A stretch of DNA of 7,160 nucleotides from Rhodoferax sp. (GTDB taxonomy: Bacteria > Pseudomonadota > Gammaproteobacteria > Burkholderiales > Burkholderiaceae_C), in NCBI GenBank assembly GCA_021731215.1, contig JAKFXU010000306.1:1-7160 (forward strand), given 5' to 3'. Below, piece by piece: positions 1-6,015 of the stretch. The stretch's first letter is position 1. Each line of letters starts with the position of its first letter. The notes under the pieces were generated by a model that did no database searches, was not told the DNA's origin, and was given only the letters and a program-made list of their open reading frames with translations. The position numbers and the translations under genes were made by a program.

Positions 1-1
1 G

Positions 2-202
2 GCCATGACCATCCAGATGATGCTCAAGATCGGCAACCAGACCCGCATGACCGTGGTCGATCTGCCAATGAACGTGGTGTATGCGCTGTGCCTGCTCGGC
101 TTTGCCGTCATGCTGCTGCGCTCGCTCCAGGTCGCCCTGATTCATTACCGCCGCGGCTACAGTGTGCTTGAGCGGCCCGACACCACGATGGAAGATCGCT
201 GA
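2..202 (+). CDS. TRAP transporter small membrane subunit (DctQ family), C-terminal end only
   Basis: Only the last 67 or so residues are in the window; the frame is open to the left edge, so the ATG at position 5 is probably an internal Met rather than the start. The visible part has the usual DctQ ending: a short amphipathic stretch, then MNVVYALCLLGFAVMLLRSL as the last membrane span, then a short charged cytoplasmic tail ending MEDR. In TRAP transporters the small subunit forms the membrane complex with the large permease and works with a periplasmic binding protein. The call leans on the neighbour: a complete large permease begins 15 bases after the stop, the normal Q-M order. The binding-protein gene is not visible and is presumably further left. 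The sequence alone is too short and too poorly conserved to name a substrate. Confidence 0.82.
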   Translation, partial: AMTIQMMLKIGNQTRMTVVDLPMNVVYALCLLGFAVMLLRSLQVALIHYRRGYSVLERPDTTMEDR

Positions 203-217
203 ACGCGCAACAAACCC

Positions 218-1609
218 ATGCTTAAAATATTCTTCCTGATCTTCATGGGCGCCGGCGTTCCGGTGGCCATCGCCATGGCGGGCGCCTCGCTCGTCTACAT
301 CCTTTTTACCGACAACCTGCCGCCTTTTGTGGTGATCCACCGCATGGTGTCGGGCATCGACAGCTTTCCACTGCTGGCCGTGCCTTTTTTCATCCTGGCC
401 GGCAACCTGATGAACAACGCCGGCATCACCACCCGCATCTACAACTTTGCGCTGGCGCTGGTGGGCTGGCTCAAGGGCGGACTCGGCCACGTCAACATTG
501 TGGGCTCGGTGATTTTTGCCGGCATGAGCGGCACCGCAATTGCTGACGCGGCCGGCCTGGGCACCATCGAGATCAAGGCCATGAAGGAACACGGTTACTC
601 GTCGGAGTTTGCCGTCGGCGTGACGGCTGCGTCGGCGACGCTGGGGCCCATCATTCCGCCCAGCCTGCCCTTTGTGATCTACGGCATGATGGCCAACGTC
701 TCCATCGGCGCGCTGTTTCTGGCCGGCCTGCTGCCGGGCTTGCTGCTGGCTGTGCTGATGATGCTCACCGTCGCTTACTTCGCCCACAAAAACAAATGGG
801 GCGGTGACATCCGGTTTTCGGGCAGCCGCTTTGCCAAGGCTATGCTGGAACTCGCCGTGGTAGCGGCCTGGCCGCTGGTCATGTGGGGCCTGATCCATCT
901 GGGCTCACCCGCCCAGGCCACTGTTGTCGCTGGCCTGATTGCACTGTTTGTGCTCGACAAGCTCTGCAAGTTTGAGGCAGTGCTGCCCATCATGACGCCG
1001 GTGCTGCTGATAGGCGGCATGACGACCGGCATCTTCACGCCCACCGAGGGCGCGATTGCGGCCTGCGTCTGGGCCATGGTGCTGGGTTTTGCCTGGTACC
1101 GGTCGCTCAAATTCAAGATGTTCGTCAAGGTCTGCCTGGACACGGTGGAAACCACCTCGACGGTGCTGTTCATCGTGGCCGCAGCGTCGATCTTTGGCTG
1201 GATGCTGACCGCCACCGGTGTCACCACTGCCATCGCATCCTGGGTGCTGGCTTTCACCCAGGAAGCCTGGGTGTTTTTGCTGCTGGCCAACCTGCTGATG
1301 CTGTTTGTCGGCTGCTTCCTGGAGCCCACCGCAGCGATCACCATCCTGGTGCCGATTCTGTTGCCGATCACGCAGCAGCTGGGCATCGACCCGGTCCACT
1401 TCGGGCTGGTGATGGTGCTCAACCTGATGATCGGCCTGCTGCATCCGCCCATGGGCATGGTGCTGTTTGTGCTGGCGCGGGTGGCCAAGCTGTCGGTCGA
1501 GCGCACCACCATGGCTATCCTGCCGTGGCTGATACCGCTGCTGGTCAGCCTGGGCCTCATCACCTACTTTCCCAAGGCGGTGCTCTGGTTGCCGAAAATG
1601 TTTTATTGA
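218..1609 (+). CDS. TRAP transporter large permease (DctM family)
   Basis: A 463-residue inner-membrane protein, hydrophobic throughout, that would form the ion-coupled transport channel of a TRAP system. Family motifs appear in order: PFFILAGNLMNNAGIT (about 56-71), the SGTAIADAAGLG loop (104-115), TLGPIIPPSLPFVIYG (141-156), GGMTTGIFTPTEGAIAA (266-282) and FLEPTAAITILVPILLP (367-383). The last is the second-repeat counterpart of the first-half motifs, as expected for the inverted-repeat fold. The start MLKIFFLIF is typical of the family, although the Shine-Dalgarno sequence is poor and the small-subunit stop lies only 15 bases upstream, so translation may be coupled. The protein is longer than many DctM members (about 425-445 from memory). 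The excess seems to lie at about 205-250, where two extra hydrophobic stretches precede the GIFTPTEG motif. Neighbouring enzymes suggest a sugar-acid substrate. Confidence 0.95.
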   Translation: MLKIFFLIFMGAGVPVAIAMAGASLVYILFTDNLPPFVVIHRMVSGIDSFPLLAVPFFILAGNLMNNAGITTRIYNFALALVGWLKGGLGHVNIVGSVIFAGMSGTAIADAAGLGTIEIKAMKEHGYSSEFAVGVTAASATLGPIIPPSLPFVIYGMMANVSIGALFLAGLLPGLLLAVLMMLTVAYFAHKNKWGGDIRFSGSRFAKAMLELAVVAAWPLVMWGLIHLGSPAQATVVAGLIALFVLDKLCKFEAVLPIMTPVLLIGGMTTGIFTPTEGAIAACVWAMVLGFAWYRSLKFKMFVKVCLDTVETTSTVLFIVAAASIFGWMLTATGVTTAIASWVLAFTQEAWVFLLLANLLMLFVGCFLEPTAAITILVPILLPITQQLGIDPVHFGLVMVLNLMIGLLHPPMGMVLFVLARVAKLSVERTTMAILPWLIPLLVSLGLITYFPKAVLWLPKMFY

Positions 1610-1622
1610 CATGTTTTATTGA
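1598..1622 (+). repeat. 12-bp tandem direct repeat at the permease stop codon
   Basis: ATGTTTTATTGA occurs at 1598-1609 and again, identical, at 1611-1622, separated by one C. The first copy encodes the last residues (Met-Phe-Tyr) and stop of the TRAP permease; the second fills half of the 25-base gap before the next gene. It looks like a small tandem duplication that repeated the end of the gene including its stop. The second copy supplies the GA that starts the GAAGAAA stretch acting as ribosome binding site for the dehydratase downstream. Confidence 0.85.
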
Positions 1623-1627
1623 AGAAA
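1621..1627 (+). promoter_or_regulatory. Probable ribosome binding site of the UxaA-family gene
   Basis: GAAGAAA lies seven bases before the ATG at 1635. It is a weak, purine-rich Shine-Dalgarno match but the only one in the 25-base gap, and it supports the start at 1635. Confidence 0.4.
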
Positions 1628-1634
1628 AACACGC

Positions 1635-3161
1635 ATGACTCCATTCATTCGCCTTCACCCTGACGACGATGTGCTGATCGCCCGCCAGCAATTGCTCAGC
1701 GGCACCAGCGTCGAAGGCATTCCGATCAAGGGCCTGATCCCGGCCGGTCACAAAATTTCCACCCATGCCATCGCGCCGGGCGAGGCGGTGCGGCGCTACA
1801 ACCAGGTCATCGGTTTTGCCAGCAAACCGATTGCTGCCGGCGAGCACATTCACACCCACAACCTGGACATGGGCCCGAACAAGGGCGACTTTGCGCGCGA
1901 CTACGCCATTGGTGCCGACGTCAAGCCCGAGCCGGCCCGGCGCGAAGCCACCTTCATGGGCATCAAACGCGCTGACGGCCGCGTCGCGACGCGCAACTAC
2001 ATCGGCATCCTGTCCAGCGTCAATTGCTCGGCCACGGCCGCCCGCGCCATTGCAGACCACTTCTCGCGGCAGAACCATCCTGCCGCATTGGCGAATTTCC
2101 CCAACGTTGACGGCGTGGTCGCGCTGACCCACGGCACCGGTTGCGGCATGGACACCGATGGCATGGGCATGCAGATTTTGCAGCGCACCCTGGCCGGTTA
2201 TGCGACGCACGCCAACTTCGCCGCCGTGCTGGTGGTGGGCCTGGGCTGCGAGTCGAATCAGATCAATGCCTGGCTGGCCAACAGCAGCCTGCGCGAGGGC
2301 GACACCTTGCGCGTGTTCAGCATTCAGGACACCGGTGGCACGACCAAAACAGTCGCCAAAGGCATTGCACTCATCAATGACATGCTGCCCCAGGCCAACG
2401 CGGTCAAGCGCGAGCCTTGCAGCGCCGCCCACATCGCCATCGGCCTGCAATGCGGCGGCTCGGACGGCTACTCGGGCATCAGCGCCAACCCGGCACTGGG
2501 TGCGGCGGTCGATCTGCTGGTGGCGCACGGCGGGACCGCCATCCTGAGCGAGACGCCTGAAATTTACGGCGCGGAACACCTGCTGACGCGCCGGGCGGTG
2601 AAACCCGATGTGGCTGAAAAGCTGATAAAGCGCATCAAGTGGTGGGAGCACTACACCCAGATCAACGACGGCGAGATGAACAACAACCCCTCGCCCGGCA
2701 ACAAGGCCGGCGGGCTGACCACCATTCTCGAAAAATCACTGGGCGCCGTTGCCAAAGGCGGCACCACCAACCTGCAGGCGGTCTATGAATATGCCGAGCA
2801 GGTGGTGGCCCATGGCTTTGTCTACATGGACACCCCCGGCTACGACCCGGTCAGCGCGACCGGCCAGGTGGCGGGGGGCGCCAACCTGATCTGCTTTACC
2901 ACCGGCCGTGGTTCGGCCTACGGCTGCGCGCCCTCGCCCTCGCTCAAGCTGTCCACCAACTCGGCGCTGTGGCGCAAGCAGGAAGACGACATGGACATCA
3001 ACTGCGGCGAGATCATCGACGGCAGCAGCACGGTGGCCGAGATGGGGCAGCGCATTTTTGAGCGGGTGCTGGCCACGGCCTCAGGCGAAAAAAGCAAGAG
3101 CGAGTCGCACGGCTACGGACAAAACGAGTTTGTGCCATGGCAAGTCGGCGCCGTGATGTAA
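1635..3161 (+). CDS. UxaA-family altronate/galactarate dehydratase
   Basis: A 508-residue, full-length member of the altronate (UxaA) / galactarate (GarD) dehydratase family. These metal-dependent cytoplasmic enzymes remove water from sugar acids to give 2-keto-3-deoxy acids. The N-terminal SAF-like domain spans about 5-77 and ends in the conserved GEHIHTHN. The catalytic region follows, with KRADGRVATRNYIGI (111-125), HGTGCGM (166-172), GLGCESNQ (202-209), CGGSDGYSG (273-281), NPSPGNKAGG (351-360), MDTPGYDPVSATGQVAGG (398-415), FTTGRGSAYG (421-430) and DDMDINCG (451-458). The ending EFVPWQVGAVM is also typical. Both domains are in one chain, unlike split family members. The gene follows the TRAP permease by 25 bases and precedes the oxidoreductase by 5 bases, so it is probably in the same operon. 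Altronate is the classical substrate, but paralogues act on galactarate and other acids, so I name only the family. Confidence 0.93.
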   Translation: MTPFIRLHPDDDVLIARQQLLSGTSVEGIPIKGLIPAGHKISTHAIAPGEAVRRYNQVIGFASKPIAAGEHIHTHNLDMGPNKGDFARDYAIGADVKPEPARREATFMGIKRADGRVATRNYIGILSSVNCSATAARAIADHFSRQNHPAALANFPNVDGVVALTHGTGCGMDTDGMGMQILQRTLAGYATHANFAAVLVVGLGCESNQINAWLANSSLREGDTLRVFSIQDTGGTTKTVAKGIALINDMLPQANAVKREPCSAAHIAIGLQCGGSDGYSGISANPALGAAVDLLVAHGGTAILSETPEIYGAEHLLTRRAVKPDVAEKLIKRIKWWEHYTQINDGEMNNNPSPGNKAGGLTTILEKSLGAVAKGGTTNLQAVYEYAEQVVAHGFVYMDTPGYDPVSATGQVAGGANLICFTTGRGSAYGCAPSPSLKLSTNSALWRKQEDDMDINCGEIIDGSSTVAEMGQRIFERVLATASGEKSKSESHGYGQNEFVPWQVGAVM

Positions 3162-3166
3162 TTTTT

Positions 3167-4321
3167 ATGCAAAAAACATTCCAAGCCCCCGAATTACAAG
3201 CGCAAGTAGCTACTATTTTAATAGCGGCTGGCAGTTCCCCCGAAGAAGCTGCAACCGTCGCGGCCAACCTGGTGCAGGCCAACCTGAGCGGCCACGACTC
3301 GCACGGCGTGGGCATGCTGCCGCGTTATGTGGATGCGGTGCTCGAAGGCGGCCTCAAACCGAACACCAACGTGCGCGTGGTCCTCGACACCGGTTCGCTG
3401 CTGACGCTGGACGGCCAGCGCGGCTACGGCCAGGTCGTCGGCGAGCAGGCCATGGCACTCGGCATCAGCCGCGCCCAAACCCACGGCAGCTGCATCATGA
3501 CCTTGGGCAATGCGCACCACCTGGGCCGCATCGGGCACTTTGCCGAAATGGCGGTGGCGCAAGACCTGGTGTCCCTGCATTTTGTCAATGTTCTGTCGCG
3601 CCCGGTGGTGGCGCCCTTTGGCGGCGCCGACGGGCGCTATGGCACCAACCCCTGCTGCATTGGCATTCCGCTGAAGGGGCATCGCGTCGCGAGCGAACGC
3701 AGCGAAGGGCCGCCCCGAGCAAGTTCAGCCCCCCCGGGGGGCAGCGAACCACACGCAGTGGGGAGCGTGGGGGCCCATTTCCTGCTCGACTTTGCCACCA
3801 GCCGCGTGGCCCAGGGCAAGATGCGTGTGGCGCACAACGAAGGCCGGCGCGTCGAGCCCGGCACGCTGATTGACGAATACGGCCACCCCAGCACCGATCC
3901 AGGCGTGGTGGTGGTGCCGCAAAGCAATGGTTTGTTTGGTGCGCTGCTGGCCTTTGGCGAGCACAAGGGTTACGGCCTGGCGGTGGCCTGCGAGCTGCTG
4001 GGCGGCGCCCTGACCGGCAGCGGCACCTGGCACCAGCCAACCGACCCCGCCGTGCGCGCCGTCATCAACGGCATGCTGACGATTTTGATCGACCCGGTCA
4101 AGCTGGGTACCCAGGCCGCGTTTGAGCAGGAAGCCAAGGCTTTTGTCGACTGGCTCAGCGCCGGGCCGGTCGCCCCCGGCTTTGACACCGTGCAGATCGC
4201 CGGCGACCCGGAGCGCGCGACCCGCTTGCAACGCGCGGCCCTGGGCATCGCGGTCGATCACCAGACCTGGCAAGAGATTGTTGCCGCCGGGCGCAAGGTC
4301 GGCGTCACTTTGCCCAACTGA
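3167..4321 (+). CDS. Ldh-family NAD(P)-dependent oxidoreductase with an in-frame repeat insert
   Basis: A 384-residue member of the malate/L-lactate dehydrogenase-like (Ldh/YlbC/YjmC) family, which is not the Rossmann-type LDH. Members reduce or oxidise 2-hydroxy and 2-keto acids with NAD(P). Landmarks are SGHDSHGV (41-48, conserved His), NAHHLGRIGHFAEMA (115-129, second conserved His), FGGADGRYGTNPCCIGIP (151-168), FLLDFATSRVAQGKMRVA (205-222) and EHKGYGLAVACELLGGALTG (265-284). Residues 173-203 do not belong to the family; they are encoded by the repeat at 3683-3775. Without them the length is about 350, the family norm. I chose the ATG at 3167 because the protein then begins where relatives begin. 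An in-frame ATG at 3137 would add ten residues overlapping the previous gene. Neither start has a strong Shine-Dalgarno sequence, so coupling to the upstream stop five bases away is likely. The gene is intact in frame; whether the enzyme is active is unknown. Context suggests a sugar-acid or keto-acid substrate. Confidence 0.9.
   Translation: MQKTFQAPELQAQVATILIAAGSSPEEAATVAANLVQANLSGHDSHGVGMLPRYVDAVLEGGLKPNTNVRVVLDTGSLLTLDGQRGYGQVVGEQAMALGISRAQTHGSCIMTLGNAHHLGRIGHFAEMAVAQDLVSLHFVNVLSRPVVAPFGGADGRYGTNPCCIGIPLKGHRVASERSEGPPRASSAPPGGSEPHAVGSVGAHFLLDFATSRVAQGKMRVAHNEGRRVEPGTLIDEYGHPSTDPGVVVVPQSNGLFGALLAFGEHKGYGLAVACELLGGALTGSGTWHQPTDPAVRAVINGMLTILIDPVKLGTQAAFEQEAKAFVDWLSAGPVAPGFDTVQIAGDPERATRLQRAALGIAVDHQTWQEIVAAGRKVGVTLPN
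3197..3234 (+). repeat. AT-rich hairpin-like segment in the Ldh-family coding sequence
   Basis: Within a GC-rich gene this stretch is markedly AT-rich. It holds GCTACTATTTTAATAGC (3209-3225), an inverted repeat with 7-base arms (6 of 7 pairing) around TTT, flanked by CAAGCGCAAGTA and GGCTGGCAG. It uses GTA, ACT, ATT, TTA and ATA codons, rare elsewhere in the window. From memory it resembles a short interspersed motif of Comamonadaceae intergenic regions (tagctact...atagc flanked by agcgc-like sequence). It still encodes the expected first helix of the enzyme, so it may simply be ordinary coding sequence kept unstructured near the start. Confidence 0.35.
3683..3775 (+). repeat. REP-like GC-rich element inserted in frame in the Ldh-family gene
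   Basis: These 93 bases encode 31 residues, beginning RVASERSEG and ending AVGSVGA, with no place in the Ldh family. They sit between the conserved CCIGIPLKGH and HFLLDFATS strands. CAT flanks both sides (3680-3682 and 3776-3778), as a 3-bp target duplication might. The element contains CAGCGAA twice (3700-3706, 3742-3748), a perfect CCCCCCGGGGGG palindrome (3730-3741) and a GGGCC/GGCCC pair (3708-3712, 3772-3776). I recall near-identical sequence as a dispersed repeat in Comamonadaceae genomes (the cagcgaaccacacgcagtgg part), but could not search. Length is a multiple of three, so the frame survives. Confidence 0.75.
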
Positions 4322-4826
4322 AACGCGCCGCCACGGCGGCGACGATGGTCTCGGGCCGGGTTGCCAGATCAAAGCTTTGCGCATCCTCATCCGCGCCCGG
4401 CAGTTCCAGCGTACTGAGCTGGCTCGCCAGCAGCGACAGCGGCATGTAATGGCCGCTGCGTGCGGTCATGCGCGCGGCCAGTTGCTCGTAGTCGCCCTGC
4501 AGGTGCAAAAAATGCAAGGCCGGCGCGTCCTGGCGCAGGATGTCACGGTAAGAACGCTTGAGCGCCGAGCACGACAGCACCAGACCCTGACCGCTCCGGT
4601 GGACATCACCGATGCGCTCGGCCAGCGTCTGCAGCCAGCCGGCGCGGTCAGCGTCGCTCAGCGCCAACCCGGCGGCCATCCGGGCCACGTTGCCGGCCGG
4701 ATGAAAGGCATCGCCTTCGAGAAACGGCAGGTCCAGCGCGGCGGCCAGCGCGGCACCGACCGTGCTTTTGCCGCAGCCGCTGACGCCCATTACGACAAAG
4801 ATGCCGGAACACTTAACTTGCGGCAT
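4305..4826 (-). CDS. gntK: Gluconokinase, GntK/IdnK type
   Basis: A 173-residue P-loop kinase; the family transfers phosphate from ATP to D-gluconate, giving 6-phosphogluconate for the Entner-Doudoroff or pentose phosphate route. Walker A is GVSGCGKST (14-22). Substrate and fold motifs follow: GDAFHP (38-43), CSALKRSYRD (86-95), the RMTARSGHY lid region (119-127) and QLSTLELPGADE (136-147). Length and motif spacing match E. coli GntK. The ATG at 4826 gives the usual dozen residues before MGVSG. A GTG at 4862 would add 12 residues and cannot be excluded, as it lies just after the upstream stop with GAGG nearby. The gene follows the mandelate-racemase-like gene, probably in one operon. Its last 17 bases overlap the end of the convergent Ldh-family gene. 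Specificity among aldonates is not certain from sequence. Confidence 0.92.
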   Translation of the reverse strand: MPQVKCSGIFVVMGVSGCGKSTVGAALAAALDLPFLEGDAFHPAGNVARMAAGLALSDADRAGWLQTLAERIGDVHRSGQGLVLSCSALKRSYRDILRQDAPALHFLHLQGDYEQLAARMTARSGHYMPLSLLASQLSTLELPGADEDAQSFDLATRPETIVAAVAARFSWAK

Positions 4827-4868
4827 CACAGGGCGGGCGCATCGGCCAGAGTGGCATGACACATGGCC

Positions 4869-5981
4869 TCAGTCCGTGGCTTGGCGGTACTGCGCCCACG
4901 CCGCCGCCGTGGGCGTGGTGCCGGCGCCGGGCAGCCGCGGCAGCCCGAAATAGCCATCCACCACGGTGGCCGGATCAGTGAAGCAGTCCTTGATCCAGGG
5001 GATGTATTCCAGCACCTCGCAGGCCGGATGGGCGTACGACAGATGCACATGCACCTGGCTCATGTCGCCCGCGTGCGGCGCCACCGGCAGGCGAAACGCG
5101 TGCGCCGTCTCGCACACCTGCAGCACATCGGTCAGGCCGGCCATGCGCGTCACATCCGGCTGGACCCAGTGGATCGCCTGCTGGGTGATGAACTCGGCAA
5201 ACGCATCGGGCGTGTACAACTGTTCGCCCAGCGCGATCGGAATCGGGGTCGCACGCGCGAGTTGCGCGTGGCCCTTGACGTCGTCGTGCCAGAGCGGCTC
5301 CTCAAACCAGAACAGGTCGAAGTCCTGCGCCGCACGGCAAAAACGCTGACAGGTGGGCAAATCCCACTTGCCGTTGCCATCGATGGCCAGCGTCACGTCG
5401 GGGCCGATCGCCCGGCGCACCGCGACCAGCCGGCGCAGATCACGCTCCACGGTGGAGCCGACCTTGATCTTGATACCGCTAAAGCCCTGCGCCACGGCCC
5501 GCTGAGCGCCGGCCACCAGTTGCTCGTCGGCCAGGCTGAGCCAGCCGATGTCGGTGTTGTAGGCGCGCACCCGGTCACGCACCTGGCCACCGAGCACTTG
5601 CCACAGCGGCTGTTGTGCCGCCTTGGCTTTGAGGTCCCATAGCGCCACGTCAATCGCCGCATGCGCCAGCGTGGTGATGCCGGCGCGCCCGACCCACTGC
5701 AGCGCCGGGTTGCGGGCAATTTTGTGCCACAAGCGCTTGATGTCACTGGCGTCCTCACCCAGCAGCAGCGGGGCATGGCAGGTTTCGATACAACGCGTGA
5801 TGAGCTGATCGCTGGGCAGGTGGGCATGGGTGCCGGTAAAGCCGTAACCCACCAGCCCGCTCTGCGTTTCAATCTGGGCCCCCACCACACCCCAGTGCGA
5901 GACCGTATGGGTGCTGTCGGCAATCTGCGCGCCGGTGACCGGCACATGCAGGATGAAGGGCTTGACCGATTTGATTTTCAT
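4869..5981 (-). CDS. Enolase-superfamily enzyme, mandelate racemase subgroup (probable acid-sugar dehydratase)
   Basis: A 370-residue member of the mandelate racemase/muconate lactonizing group. All catalytic positions of the mandelate racemase subgroup can be placed: KIK (K171, K173), metal ligands D201, E227 (WFEEPL) and E253 (LGEQLY), and the D276/H303 dyad ([15 protein letters not shown]). From memory of P. putida mandelate racemase (K164/K166, D195, E221, E247, D270, H297), the spacing after the lysines is identical from first ligand to His. [20 protein letters not shown] (101-120) is the family signature. Such enzymes abstract a proton next to a carboxylate; most relatives with this set beside sugar-acid genes are dehydratases (talarate/galactarate, fuconate, tartrate types), but racemase or epimerase activity is possible. 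The start at 5981 is set by a GGAG ribosome binding site seven bases upstream and by the family-like MKIKSVKPF; the frame stays open upstream to 6101 but overlaps the preceding gene. It follows that gene by 34 bases. Confidence 0.92.
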   Translation of the reverse strand: MKIKSVKPFILHVPVTGAQIADSTHTVSHWGVVGAQIETQSGLVGYGFTGTHAHLPSDQLITRCIETCHAPLLLGEDASDIKRLWHKIARNPALQWVGRAGITTLAHAAIDVALWDLKAKAAQQPLWQVLGGQVRDRVRAYNTDIGWLSLADEQLVAGAQRAVAQGFSGIKIKVGSTVERDLRRLVAVRRAIGPDVTLAIDGNGKWDLPTCQRFCRAAQDFDLFWFEEPLWHDDVKGHAQLARATPIPIALGEQLYTPDAFAEFITQQAIHWVQPDVTRMAGLTDVLQVCETAHAFRLPVAPHAGDMSQVHVHLSYAHPACEVLEYIPWIKDCFTDPATVVDGYFGLPRLPGAGTTPTAAAWAQYRQATD

Positions 5982-5988
5982 GGGAGAA

Positions 5989-5992
5989 CTCC
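5989..5992 (-). promoter_or_regulatory. Ribosome binding site of the mandelate-racemase-like gene
   Basis: GGAG on the minus strand lies seven bases before the ATG at 5981. It is the clearest Shine-Dalgarno sequence in the window and decides the start against the longer upstream-open frame. Confidence 0.75.
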
Positions 5993-6015
5993 GTTTTTTG
6001 CTTCCCGCGGACACG

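Noticed and set aside
775..1612. Two long minus-strand frames opposite the TRAP permease.
   Set aside because: Both are antisense shadows; one is His/Gln/Asp-rich, the typical mirror of a hydrophobic gene, and neither has a recognisable motif.
1560..2651. 363-codon open frame on the minus strand opposite the UxaA-family gene.
   Set aside because: It lies almost wholly within a well-supported gene; its translation is low-complexity (Ala, Gly, Arg, His, Val-rich) with no domain, as expected of antisense frames in GC-rich DNA.
3137..3166. Upstream ATG adding MASRRRDVIF to the Ldh-family protein.
   Set aside because: It lies inside the end of the previous gene, and family members begin near the Met at 3167; it is kept only as an alternative start.
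3728..3742. The C/G palindrome as a rho-independent terminator.
   Set aside because: It has no loop to speak of and no T-run after it, and it lies within an open coding frame.
3683..3775. Reading the insert as a sequencing error or double frameshift.
   Set aside because: The conserved family sequence resumes in the same frame, and the inserted DNA has its own repeat structure, so a 93-bp insertion explains it better.
3725..4390. 221-codon minus-strand frame opposite the Ldh-family gene.
   Set aside because: It overlaps two supported genes and shows no domain.
4122..4859. 245-codon plus-strand frame running past the Ldh-family end.
   Set aside because: It covers the antisense of gluconokinase, which has clear kinase motifs on the other strand.
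4863..5642. 259-codon plus-strand frame opposite the mandelate-racemase-like gene.
   Set aside because: It is Arg/Gln/His/Leu-rich without motifs, while the opposite strand shows every catalytic residue of the subgroup.
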